Of a stretch of DNA of 64,000 bases, positions 45,129-53,197 are shown one piece after another. The notes under the pieces were generated by a model, which was given only the letters and a program-made list of their open reading frames with translations, had not been told where the DNA came from and made no database searches. Position numbers and translations under genes: made by a program. This DNA is from Deefgea piscis (GTDB taxonomy: Bacteria > Pseudomonadota > Gammaproteobacteria > Burkholderiales > Chitinibacteraceae). The DNA is taken from NCBI RefSeq assembly GCF_019665785.1, contig NZ_CP081149.1, forward strand, positions 2,790,001-2,854,000. The letters run 5' to 3'. The stretch's first letter is position 1. The number at the start of each line of letters is the position of its first letter.

Positions 45129-46844
45129 ATGAGCTATCAAGTACTAGCCCGTAAGTGGCGACCAAAAACTTTTGCCCAATTGGTCGGGCAAGAACACGTG
45201 ATTAAAGCGCTGGCAAATGCGTTTGCCTCCGAGCGCTTGCATCATGCCTATTTGCTCACCGGCACTCGTGGTGTGGGTAAAACCACCATTGCCCGGATTA
45301 TGGCCAAAGCGCTCAATTGCGAAACCGGCATTACGTCTGAGCCTTGCGGTGTTTGCTCAGCGTGTACGCAAATTGATGCGGGGCGTTTTGTCGATCTACT
45401 TGAAATCGACGCAGCGTCCAACACCGGCATCGATAATATTCGCGAAGTTTTGGACAACGCGCAGTATGCACCGACAGCGGGCCGTTTCAAAGTTTACATT
45501 ATCGACGAAGTGCACATGCTCTCCAAGTCGGCATTCAATGCCATGCTAAAAACACTCGAAGAGCCGCCTAGCCACGTTAAATTTATTCTGGCAACGACCG
45601 ATCCGCAAAAAGTACCCATTACGGTACTGAGCCGTTGTCTGCAGTTTTCATTACGACAAATGACGCCGCAGCAAGTCACTGGCCATTTGCATCAAGTATT
45701 ACAAGCCGAGCAGATCGAATTTGAGCCACTGGCACTCAATCTTATCGGCCACGCCGCCAGCGGCTCGATGCGCGACGGTTTGTCTTTGCTCGACCAAGCC
45801 ATCGCCTACGGCGCGGGTAAAGTTGAAGAAGCCGGTGTGCGCGCCATGCTCGGTGCTGTGGATCAAAGCTATTTATTTGATTTACTCACGGCACTGGTTG
45901 CCAAAGACGGCAGCACCTTACTTAAAACCGCCGATGCCATTGCCGAGCGAGGACTCTCGTATGAGGCCGCTTTGCATGAATTAGCCTCTTTATTACAACA
46001 GATTGCGCTAGTGCAAGCCGTGCCTAATGCGCTGGCGGATGATTTACCACTACGCGAGCAAATTGTCGCCGCAGCGCAAGTGATTTCTCCCGAAGACATC
46101 CAGCTGTATTACCAAATCGCGCTGCATGGGCGACGCGATTTACCGCTAGCGCCAGATGAATACGCCGGCTTTACGATGACGATTTTGCGGATGCTGGCGT
46201 TTGCACCGAGCAGCGCAGGCCATACGGCGTTGCCAGCCAGCAGTAATCCCCCTGCTGCACCGAGTGCGCCAGCGCCAACAAGTCAAACCTCAACGAATCA
46301 AGTACCAAGTAATCCAGCGCCAAACAATCTTGCATCGAGCAAGCCTGCCCCCGGCAGCGCCCCAGCTCGCAATGAATCACCGCCTTGGCAGCAAGATGCC
46401 GCGCCAGCGGCCATGTCGATGCCAGCTCCGACGCCCGCTCGCGCCAGTGCGCCTGTTAAGCCGGCTCAATTTAATGGTGATTGGCGGGCACTGGTGGTGC
46501 ACCTCAAGTTGGGTCAGGCAGGTATGCTCGCGCAGCACTCAGAGCTACTCAGCTACAGCGATATACAGTTCAATATTAAAGTTGAAGAAGTGCATCGCAG
46601 TGTGGCAACGCGCGATTACCAAGAAAAATTACGCAGCGCGCTAAGCGAGCATTTTGGTCGCGATATCGCACTCAATGTACAAATTGGCGAAGTACAAACT
46701 GAAACGCCTGCCGATATTCATTACCGTGAAAAGCAAGAGCGCCAAGATCAAGCCGTTGCGGCGATCAATAACGATCCTTTCGTGCAAACGATGGTGAAAG
46801 AATTTGGCGCAAGTATTGCATTGGACTCAATCAAACCCATTTAA
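45129..46844 (+). CDS. dnaX: DNA polymerase III subunits tau/gamma, DnaX
   Basis: Clamp-loader ATPase and organiser of the replisome. 571 aa. Walker A GTRGVGKTTIAR near residue 45, zinc site CGVCSACTQI, Walker B IIDEVHMLS, sensor 1 LATTDPQKVP. Residues ~360-440 form a Pro/Ala/Ser-rich linker, then the tau-specific C-terminal domain (~445-571). No A-rich slippery heptamer of the E. coli kind was seen between 46200 and 46500, so a gamma form made by frameshifting is not evident. It is followed by ybaB and recR, the usual order. Confidence 0.95.
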   Translation: MSYQVLARKWRPKTFAQLVGQEHVIKALANAFASERLHHAYLLTGTRGVGKTTIARIMAKALNCETGITSEPCGVCSACTQIDAGRFVDLLEIDAASNTGIDNIREVLDNAQYAPTAGRFKVYIIDEVHMLSKSAFNAMLKTLEEPPSHVKFILATTDPQKVPITVLSRCLQFSLRQMTPQQVTGHLHQVLQAEQIEFEPLALNLIGHAASGSMRDGLSLLDQAIAYGAGKVEEAGVRAMLGAVDQSYLFDLLTALVAKDGSTLLKTADAIAERGLSYEAALHELASLLQQIALVQAVPNALADDLPLREQIVAAAQVISPEDIQLYYQIALHGRRDLPLAPDEYAGFTMTILRMLAFAPSSAGHTALPASSNPPAAPSAPAPTSQTSTNQVPSNPAPNNLASSKPAPGSAPARNESPPWQQDAAPAAMSMPAPTPARASAPVKPAQFNGDWRALVVHLKLGQAGMLAQHSELLSYSDIQFNIKVEEVHRSVATRDYQEKLRSALSEHFGRDIALNVQIGEVQTETPADIHYREKQERQDQAVAAINNDPFVQTMVKEFGASIALDSIKPI

Positions 46845-46852
46845 AAAAAATC

Positions 46853-46926
46853 AGCCAGCGAAATAAAGATAGGCCGCGAGCTAATCTTTAAGCCCCATCT
46901 TTTCGCTGGCAGCTTTTCTCTTCATG
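46853..46926 (+). terminator. Hairpin between dnaX and ybaB
   Basis: AGCCAGCGAAA (46853-46863) pairs with TTTCGCTGGC (46911-46920), with a nested AAAGAT/ATCTTT stem, then AGCTTTTCTC. It may be a partial terminator or processing site in the dnaX-ybaB-recR transcript. Confidence 0.5.
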
Positions 46927-46943
46927 ATTAAAAAGGAAATCTT

Positions 46944-47276
46944 ATGTTTGGTGGTAAAGGCGGAATGGCTGGCTTGATGAAACAAGCGCAGCAAATGCAA
47001 GAGAATATGAAAAAAGCGCAAGACGAATTGGCCAACGTCGAAGTTGAAGGTCAATCTGGCGCTGGCATGGTTAAAATCACCATGACCTGCAGCAACGTCG
47101 TTCGCCGCGTTGCCATTGACGACAGCCTATTGTCGGACGACAAAGACATGCTCGAAGACTTGATCGCTGCTGCATTTAATGATGCACTGCGCAAAGTAGA
47201 AGCCACCAGTCAAGCCAAAATGGGCGGTTTTACCGCCGGCATGCAATTGCCACCCGGCTTTAAAATGCCATTTTAA
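46944..47276 (+). CDS. ybaB: YbaB/EbfC family nucleoid-associated protein
   Basis: Small DNA-binding dimer. 110 aa, with [29 protein letters not shown] at the N-terminus and the family block [23 protein letters not shown] is upstream of the ATG. Located between dnaX and recR as in most proteobacteria, which supports a role in DNA metabolism, although its exact function is not settled. The transcript is interrupted afterwards by a 12 bp hairpin at 47354-47380. Confidence 0.93.
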   Translation: MFGGKGGMAGLMKQAQQMQENMKKAQDELANVEVEGQSGAGMVKITMTCSNVVRRVAIDDSLLSDDKDMLEDLIAAAFNDALRKVEATSQAKMGGFTAGMQLPPGFKMPF

Positions 47277-47353
47277 TGGGCTCACATCGCCATATCGTCG
47301 CGCGCAAGTGGTGATCAATGGCGAGATTTAGTCGTGATACTAGGCAGCACCTC

Positions 47354-47380
47354 AGGCGTTATCTCTACGAGATAACGCCT
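47354..47380. terminator. Strong hairpin after ybaB
   Basis: AGGCGTTATCTC (47354-47365), TAC loop, GAGATAACGCCT (47369-47380): perfect 12 bp stem. There is no clear T run on the plus strand (TACTAAT), so it may be a stabilising hairpin or an REP-like element rather than a terminator. Confidence 0.5.
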
Positions 47381-47423
47381 TACTAATACCAAAACTTGTT
47401 TTCCACGCCATAACAAAACCCGT

Positions 47424-47470
47424 GGTATTGCTATTTAGGCACCGACCACAAACGCCACCAGAGCAATACC
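47424..47470. repeat. GGTAT-armed palindrome abutting the recR start
   Basis: GGTATTGC (47424-47431) and GCAATACC (47463-47470). The right arm ends one base before the recR ATG, so an RNA hairpin here would bury the recR ribosome binding region. Confidence 0.55.
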
Positions 47471-47471
47471 T

Positions 47472-48068
47472 ATGCCTATCCCTGCCTCATTACAAAATCT
47501 AATTGATGCATTGCGCGTTTTACCCGGCGTTGGCCCCAAATCGGCAGCGCGGATGGCGTTTCATTTGGTGCAGCGCGATCAAATCGGCGCGTCGGACTTA
47601 GCCCATGCGCTAGAAAACGCCTTGGGGACGCTGAAGCATTGTCGGCATTGCAATACCTTTACCGAGGCTGAAACCTGCGACATCTGCTTGGATGAGCAAC
47701 GCAATCATGCGCAATTATGCGTCATCGAAATGCCAACCGATCTCATGTCGATCGAGCAAACTCGTAGTTATGAAGGATTGTATTTTGTCTTAATGGGCCG
47801 TTTAAGCCCGCTCGATGGCATAGGCCCACACGATATTGCACTCAAACAATTACTCGAGCGCGCCAGTGATGGCCAAGTGAGCGAAGTGATTTTGGCGACC
47901 AATTTCACCACCGAAGGCGAAGCCACCGCGCATTATGTCGCTGAAATGCTGCGCGCGCGCGGTCTAAAAGTCAGCCGTATTGCCCGCGGATTACCAGTAG
48001 GTGGTGAGCTAGAACATGTTGACCCCGGCACCTTGGCGCAAGCACTGATCGAGCGCCGTGGCTTATAA
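47472..48068 (+). CDS. recR: Recombination mediator RecR
   Basis: Ring-forming partner of RecF and RecO in gap repair, loading RecA on SSB-coated DNA. 198 aa, full length. N-terminal helix-hairpin-helix ([19 protein letters not shown]), four-cysteine zinc site (CRHCNTF ... CDICLD), then the Toprim domain ([10 protein letters not shown] ... [18 protein letters not shown]). The ATG at 47472 has no good Shine-Dalgarno sequence, and a palindrome arm occupies that place. Its stop lies in a TAAGCGC-TAA-GCGCTTA hairpin shared with the convergent neighbour. Confidence 0.96.
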   Translation: MPIPASLQNLIDALRVLPGVGPKSAARMAFHLVQRDQIGASDLAHALENALGTLKHCRHCNTFTEAETCDICLDEQRNHAQLCVIEMPTDLMSIEQTRSYEGLYFVLMGRLSPLDGIGPHDIALKQLLERASDGQVSEVILATNFTTEGEATAHYVAEMLRARGLKVSRIARGLPVGGELEHVDPGTLAQALIERRGL

Positions 48069-48082
48069 GCGCTAAGCGCTTA
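48066..48082. terminator. Small hairpin across convergent stops
   Basis: TAAGCGC (48066-48072), TAA, GCGCTTA (48076-48082). It includes the recR stop and the stop of the convergent hypothetical gene. There is no T tract, so termination is uncertain. Confidence 0.4.
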
Positions 48083-48812
48083 CCGAGAGCGATGGCGCAG
48101 TGTCCACCACTCCCTCACCCCCAGCGGTATAGCTAGTTGTCTCAGTCGATTGGGCTAAATCACCCGGTGCATCTTCTAGCGCGCCCTCAACTTCGCGAAT
48201 CGCTGCGCGGGCTTTTTTTTCGTCTTCGGCCGTTTTGGTTTCTAGGCCAATTAACACCTTAATTCGACCCAATAACGCTTTAGCTTCATGCAAAAACTGT
48301 TGATCTTCCGCGCACACCCCGCCCTTGCTGCTTGCCAAGCTCGCTTGCGCAGTCACTTGTGACAAGACTGCTTTAGCTAACTGATCGGCTTCTGCGGTAC
48401 TTTGCGCTGCGGCATCGGCGGTGGTTTTTTCAACAGAGGATTCTGCCGCTTTTTCCGCGCCCTGCCCCTCACCAGCTGTTAAGGCCAAGCCCTGACTAAC
48501 GTCCCCCACGTCACCACCGCCTCCGCCGCCATAAGCGCGAACGGCGGCAGCTAATTCTTTAGCCAAGCGAATCGCCGCAGCTGGGTTACCTTTACCCACC
48601 ACAGCAAATTTCATCATCATATCGAGCTGCATTTTTAGCTCAGCAATTCTTTGTTTGGCCGCATTTTTACGCGAACGACTCATCGACTCTGGCCATGCGG
48701 ATATTTTTGTCAGCGCTTCTTGTTGCCAAATTGGCGTGGTTTTGGCTTTGCTTTGCTCATCAACATCATTGCGAATCAAGGCTTTGAAATTAAATGAAGG
48801 ATTAATTTGCAT
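48072..48812 (-). CDS. Hypothetical protein, Ala/Gly-rich
   Basis: 246 aa, not recognised. The N-terminal third is charged and helical (WQQEALTKISAWPESMSRSRKNAAKQRIAELKMQLDMMM), with a conserved-looking KGNPAAAIRLAKELAAAVRAYG just before a run of six glycines. The rest is Ala/Glu/Ser-rich and probably disordered, then helical (CAEDQQFLHEAKALLGRIKVLIGLETK). There is no signal peptide or membrane segment. AGGAG upstream of the ATG supports a real gene. The function is unknown. Confidence 0.72.
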   Translation of the reverse strand: MQINPSFNFKALIRNDVDEQSKAKTTPIWQQEALTKISAWPESMSRSRKNAAKQRIAELKMQLDMMMKFAVVGKGNPAAAIRLAKELAAAVRAYGGGGGGDVGDVSQGLALTAGEGQGAEKAAESSVEKTTADAAAQSTAEADQLAKAVLSQVTAQASLASSKGGVCAEDQQFLHEAKALLGRIKVLIGLETKTAEDEKKARAAIREVEGALEDAPGDLAQSTETTSYTAGGEGVVDTAPSLSVSA

Positions 48813-48975
48813 CAGTAACTCCTGCGGCGACCGGCAAAATCTTGAGGCGTAATCAATACACTCGCTCAGTAATACGTTAAAAACTCAAGCTTGAGCCAGA
48901 CAAAATCCCGTCAGGCAATTCATTTTTACTTGTGGTTTATATCGGCAATTTAAGGCAGCAATTCAATTTTTAAAC

Positions 48976-49008
48976 ATAAAAAAACGCCACCCTTAGGTGA
49001 CGTTTTTA
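48976..49008 (-). terminator. Terminator after the BI-1 family gene
   Basis: AAAAACGCCACC with GGTGACGTTTTT around a short loop (48979-49006; one C-A mismatch). T run on the minus strand, 18 nt after the stop. Confidence 0.75.
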
Positions 49009-49025
49009 AGTGGATTTAGCGTAGA

Positions 49026-49715
49026 TTAATCTCGGCTGCTGCCGGTGAACGCCATAATGATATTGAGCAAGCTAACAAAAATATTGTACACATTCAGGTA
49101 CAACCTTAATGTGGCGCTGATGTAATTGGTTTCACCACCATTCACGATACGGCTCACATCGTACAAGATATACCCAGAGAAAATCATGATTACGACAGCA
49201 GAAATCGCCAATGACAAAGCAGGAATCGCAAAGAAAATATTGGCTACCGCCGCCAATAAGACAATCACCATGCCGATAAACAAGAATTTACCCATAAAGG
49301 AAAAGTCTTTTTTCGTCACCGTTGCGATGGTCGCCAAGGTAAAGAAAATCGCGCCAGTGCCAATTGCCGCCATACCAATCATTTCTGGACCATTGCTAAA
49401 CTTCATAGCCATTTGCAAAATTTGGCTGAGCCACAAACCCATAAAGCCAGTCCAGCCCAACAAAATAAACACGCCAGCACTGCTTTCTTTGGTTTTTTCG
49501 ATGGCATAAAACGCCCCGAAACTCACCAACATAAATAAGCCAAAGCCTAAAAAGCCGCTCATACGGAACTGCATAGACATACCAAGCAAGGCGCCTGCTG
49601 CGGTTGGCAACATCGTCAATGCTAATAAAAAGTAGGTATTACGCAGCACTTGGTTGCGTTCTGCCGACAAGGCGCTATTGCCATATGTCGTGGTGTTAGT
49701 ATTAAAAGATTGCAT
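49026..49715 (-). CDS. Bax inhibitor-1/YccA family membrane protein
   Basis: 229 aa inner-membrane protein with seven hydrophobic segments and the family C-terminus (ISATLRLYLNVYNIFVSLLNIIMAF). E. coli relatives are YccA, which modulates the FtsH protease, and YbhL; the family also leaks calcium and protons in some cases. The frame is open to 49754, but the ATG at 49715 (MQSFNTNTTTYG) has AGGAG 7 nt upstream. Terminator follows. Confidence 0.92.
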   Translation of the reverse strand: MQSFNTNTTTYGNSALSAERNQVLRNTYFLLALTMLPTAAGALLGMSMQFRMSGFLGFGLFMLVSFGAFYAIEKTKESSAGVFILLGWTGFMGLWLSQILQMAMKFSNGPEMIGMAAIGTGAIFFTLATIATVTKKDFSFMGKFLFIGMVIVLLAAVANIFFAIPALSLAISAVVIMIFSGYILYDVSRIVNGGETNYISATLRLYLNVYNIFVSLLNIIMAFTGSSRD

Positions 49716-49813
49716 TTTGAATCTCCTGATTGATCGGTGTCGATACTGTATCACCTGCTAAGAGGGCGGCAAAGACAAAAAGTTTCAAACTTTCACATCG
49801 ATTATACAAATAA

Positions 49814-50890
49814 TCAATTACATAACATCGGAAACGCCTGCGCTAAATTAGAGACTTCCAACTGATTGGCTTGACCTTGCTGCCAAACCGGAAAATGGCT
49901 GCGATCAAACAATGTGGCATAAATGCCAGCGGCAAAGTCACCATAGCGTAAACACGCCGCGCTCACCTCGGTTTCTAATTGCACCGTCTGCACAAACGAC
50001 AATGCTGCACAGCGTTTTTGCAAAGTCCACGCCAGCCACAAAGACGTTGGTGACGCGCGTTGCACCCGCAGTGCCGCAGCAGCAAGCCAAGCATCATCCA
50101 AAGTCGAAAAGTAACTAATGTGGTGTAAAGCATCACTCAAACTACCGTTGGCACAAGCACGTAGCAAATCTTGATGCGCGGCTAAATGTCCTTCAGGCAG
50201 CGTTAGCATGGCTTGCTGTGCTGCTTGCGTTAAGTAATCACTCAATACCGCGCGATCTAATTCTGGCTGCCCCTGCCAAGCTAAAGCGCTTAAATCCATC
50301 AAAACTTGATGCCGACTTGATTCGGGTAAGGCCCACTGAGCTGCACCACAGTACAGCGCATCACTGGCATTGATTGCCACACCAGACAGCGCTAAAAAAG
50401 GGCCAAACCCAGCTAACTCAGCCAGCCAGCGACTCGCCGCCACATCAGGAAACAAACCAATCGCCGTTTCTGGCATCGCCAATTTGCTGCGTTCAGTGAC
50501 GACTTTATGGCTGGCGGCTGCAAATAAACCCCAACCGCCGCCCATTACAATGCCATGCCCCCACGCCATCACCGGTTTGGCATAGTCACGAATCATTTGG
50601 CACAGCAAGTATTCTTCAGCAAAAAAAGCATCACCTTGCGCTAGTTCTCCCGGCAAAGTCATCGCCGCATGCAAGGCTTTTAAATCACCACCAGCGCAAA
50701 AGCCACGCTCCCCAGCACCAATCATGACCACTGCAACAATTTGCGCTTGATCACGCCAATCGTTCAACGCGGCACAGATTTGCCGAACCATGCTTAAATT
50801 TTGCGCATTAATCCGCTCTGGCGCTGATAAAGCCAAAATACCAATCTGAGAGCCATTGTGGCCGGTCATCAGTCGCACGTGAACTGTCAT
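49814..50890 (-). CDS. Enoyl-CoA hydratase/isomerase family protein (3-hydroxyisobutyryl-CoA hydrolase-like)
   Basis: 358 aa crotonase-fold protein. The oxyanion-hole segments are GFCAGGDLKAL and GIVMGGGWGLFAAASHKV, and the block MPETAIGLFPDVAASRWLAEL (with Glu before the IGLFPD motif) is typical of 3-hydroxyisobutyryl-CoA hydrolases in valine breakdown. It is longer than simple enoyl-CoA hydratases (~260 aa), which also favours the hydrolase. No valine catabolic genes are adjacent, so the call stays at the family level. AAGGA lies 10 nt upstream of the ATG. Confidence 0.83.
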   Translation of the reverse strand: MTVHVRLMTGHNGSQIGILALSAPERINAQNLSMVRQICAALNDWRDQAQIVAVVMIGAGERGFCAGGDLKALHAAMTLPGELAQGDAFFAEEYLLCQMIRDYAKPVMAWGHGIVMGGGWGLFAAASHKVVTERSKLAMPETAIGLFPDVAASRWLAELAGFGPFLALSGVAINASDALYCGAAQWALPESSRHQVLMDLSALAWQGQPELDRAVLSDYLTQAAQQAMLTLPEGHLAAHQDLLRACANGSLSDALHHISYFSTLDDAWLAAAALRVQRASPTSLWLAWTLQKRCAALSFVQTVQLETEVSAACLRYGDFAAGIYATLFDRSHFPVWQQGQANQLEVSNLAQAFPMLCN

Positions 50891-50993
50891 TCATATATCC
50901 TTTTTACTTAAAGCCTTTAATCAGACGTTATAACTCGCACAATCTGATTGAGACTATGCTGAATCCCTAACGTCAACCATTAGGAAAACCGCC

Positions 50994-51854
50994 ATGCTGA
51001 CAACAATATTCAGCATAACCTTGGCATTATCAGTGGCTTCTGGCAATGATAACGAAGCGCAATGGCAAGCCAGATTGGCAAAAGCGACACAACAAGAAAT
51101 GCATAATCCATGGGCAGCGGCAGTTACATATTGCTACGCCGCGCGTTTAGGCATTACCGAAGCACAATATCGCTTAGCCATGTTGTATGCTTTTGGCATT
51201 GGCGTACCTGAAGACCGCGTTGCTGCAGCCAGCTTATTATCTATTGCCGCCGAACAAGGCCACCAAGAAGCACAAAAAATGCTAGAAACCATTCGCATCA
51301 CCGGCCATCGTTTGCCGCGCTGTGTTGAAGCCGATGTCGAACCCGAAATGAGCAAACATACCGTCATCAGCAGCAAAATGAATGCCAATCAGCAAGTGGT
51401 CGCCAATATTATTAGCAAAATCGCCACTTGGCATGGTGTTGACCCCTCGTTTGCACTGACTATCGCTAAAGTTGAATCGGGGCTCAATAGCAGCGCAGTT
51501 TCCCCCAAATCAGCGATGGGCGTAATGCAGCTTATTCCCGAAACTGCTGCGCGGTTTAATGTTAAAGATGTCTTTAATACCAGCCAAAATGTGAAAGGCG
51601 GCGTGCGCTATTTACGCTGGCTACTTGATCGCTACCAAGGCAATATCGCCTTAGTGGCAGCCAGTTACAATGCAGGAGAAGGAAAAGTCGATCACTACCG
51701 TGGGATTCCGCCCTATCCAGAAACACAGCAATACGTGAAAAAAGTACTGCAACTCTACCCTTTTTCAGTACACCAAACCGCTGCCGATCGCGGGCGCGAC
51801 ATCAATGTGTTTCCAGAACCAGCTAAAAGCAAAAAAATAAAGGTATATCGCTAG
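50994..51854 (+). CDS. Sel1-repeat lytic transglycosylase
   Basis: 286 aa exported murein hydrolase. The N-terminus (MLTTIFSITLALSVASG) is a short signal peptide. Two Sel1-like repeats follow at ~40-100 (AARLGITEAQYRLAMLYAFGIGVPEDRVAAASLLSIAAEQGHQEAQ). The SLT domain is at ~135-260: catalytic Glu in IAKVESGLNSSAVSPKSAMGVMQLIP, then VAASYNAGEG and PPYPETQQYVKKV. It cleaves peptidoglycan glycan strands, possibly to make room for envelope machines such as the T2SS, though that is inference. The last codons (KVYR) form the left arm of a palindrome. Confidence 0.88.
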   Translation: MLTTIFSITLALSVASGNDNEAQWQARLAKATQQEMHNPWAAAVTYCYAARLGITEAQYRLAMLYAFGIGVPEDRVAAASLLSIAAEQGHQEAQKMLETIRITGHRLPRCVEADVEPEMSKHTVISSKMNANQQVVANIISKIATWHGVDPSFALTIAKVESGLNSSAVSPKSAMGVMQLIPETAARFNVKDVFNTSQNVKGGVRYLRWLLDRYQGNIALVAASYNAGEGKVDHYRGIPPYPETQQYVKKVLQLYPFSVHQTAADRGRDINVFPEPAKSKKIKVYR

Positions 51855-51889
51855 ACACTTTATTTTTAAAAGCCCAGCTGCATATACCT
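51841..51889. repeat. GGTAT-armed palindrome overlapping a stop codon
   Basis: AGGTATAT (51841-51848) and ATATACCT (51882-51889). The left arm encodes the last residues of the lytic transglycosylase and the TAG stop lies in the loop. Confidence 0.45.
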
Positions 51890-51973
51890 ATGTAGATTAA
51901 AAAAGCCATACTGCAAAACCAGCTAACGCGCTTAGCTGAATAGCAAGGCGGCCACCGAGGTGGTTTCGAAGGA

Positions 51974-52064
51974 AATGTTCAGGATTTGATGTTGATGCTA
52001 TGCCGCGCGGGTTGAACTGGGCGCGCTCGGCAGGCACTTAAAAACGAGCAGCACCTAATCTGAG
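51974..52064. repeat. Interspersed repeat family A, internally deleted copy
   Basis: Starts AATGTTCAGGATTTGATG then TTGATGCTATGCCGCGCG, as in the long copies, and jumps to the right end GGCAGGCACTTAAAAACGAG and CAGCACCTAATCTGAG. The middle ~170 bp with the CTTTCTTTG hairpin are missing. Confidence 0.6.
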
Positions 52065-52089
52065 CAACGCCGCTTAAATTGCTACCGGC

Positions 52090-52320
52090 CTAATCTTCGT
52101 CTTGATCAAACGCGTCTTCAGTGGCTGCAGCATTGGCTTTTTCAATTTCTTTGCGCTGGCGCTGAGCGTCACCCAAAGCTTGCTCATAGGCATGACGCTG
52201 CTCATCGGTCATTTCCGGTTTGAGCATTTCCAGCTCTTTGGCCGCTTGATACGCCGGCATGGGCTGCAATTGAGACACTAACTGAATCAGGGACGAGAAC
52301 TGCTCTGGGCTGACTGGCAT
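52090..52320 (-). CDS. Small hypothetical protein
   Basis: 76 aa, highly charged and helical: MPVSPEQFSSLIQLVSQL at the N-terminus, then KELEMLKPEMTDEQRHAYE, ending in an acidic tail (DAFDQDED). An excellent ribosome binding site (AAGGAG, 7 nt) supports it as a real gene. No family was recognised. It lies 21 nt after the phytanoyl-CoA dioxygenase-like gene and is probably co-transcribed with it. Confidence 0.72.
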   Translation of the reverse strand: MPVSPEQFSSLIQLVSQLQPMPAYQAAKELEMLKPEMTDEQRHAYEQALGDAQRQRKEIEKANAAATEDAFDQDED

Positions 52321-52341
52321 CTGAATCTCCTTGAAAAATAA

Positions 52342-53115
52342 CTAGCAATCTACACCAGGTTCAGCCGCAGACCGACTATTTTCTAGTGGTAAATTGTCAC
52401 TGGCATGGTAGCTCATCACTAAAGAATACTTGGTTTTTTCGGTGCTATTGCGACTTGCGGCATGAAAAGTGCGCGCATCAAATAACACCACATCGCCGGC
52501 GCTCAAGCGTGGGAACTGCGCGTTGGCAATCCACGGCGCAGCATCAGGATGATCGGCGAGCAAAAATTCGCGCTCATCAAAAGCCGCTTCAGGAAGGGTT
52601 AAATTTTGCGATCCAGGAATAAACCCCAAGCCGCCATTTTCTGGGTTTTCATCGCCTAAAGCCAACCAGCAAGACACCAATTGCGGCCGACTAAAACGCC
52701 AATAGCGTAAATCACGGTGCCATAACGTATCGCTACTAAAGCTCGGCTGCTTGGTCATCAAACTATTGTGATGCACCTGCGTTAAGGTAAGACGCTCGCC
52801 GAGCAAAGGCCGCAGCAGCGCCAACAAGCTTGGATTCGTCGCCCATTGCATAAAAATCGGCGAGCGCGCCACCATGCCGCGTAAACGTCGAATCGTCTGC
52901 CCGCCTTGCGCATCAATCGAGCTTGGCGCGCCCGGATACGCCAAGCTTGCCTCCAGTTCCAGCGGTTCTTGACGCGCTGCCAGCGCCTGCATGGCCGCAT
53001 CTCGAATCAAAGCGACTTCAGCCGGCGGTGCAAAGCCGCGTAAAATAACCAATCCTTGCTCAGCAAACGTGGCACGCAAAGCCGATATATCGATCGGATG
53101 AGAAAATTCAAGCAC
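52342..53115 (-). CDS. Phytanoyl-CoA dioxygenase family protein
   Basis: 257 aa Fe(II)/2-oxoglutarate-dependent oxygenase. The metal-binding HxD is in LWHRDLRYW (~residue 128) and the distal His in LFDARTFHAASRNST (~residue 217), followed by the 2-oxoglutarate-binding Arg/Ser region. The start is a GTG at 53115 with AAGG upstream. Members hydroxylate very different small molecules, so no substrate is proposed. Confidence 0.83.
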   Translation of the reverse strand: MLEFSHPIDISALRATFAEQGLVILRGFAPPAEVALIRDAAMQALAARQEPLELEASLAYPGAPSSIDAQGGQTIRRLRGMVARSPIFMQWATNPSLLALLRPLLGERLTLTQVHHNSLMTKQPSFSSDTLWHRDLRYWRFSRPQLVSCWLALGDENPENGGLGFIPGSQNLTLPEAAFDEREFLLADHPDAAPWIANAQFPRLSAGDVVLFDARTFHAASRNSTEKTKYSLVMSYHASDNLPLENSRSAAEPGVDC

Positions 53116-53197
53116 CGTATTGCCTTATAAAAGATTCGAAAATTTGGATTGTACTGCAACTCTCGCCGCCATGCGCCCATGGGATTTCACCCAGATT

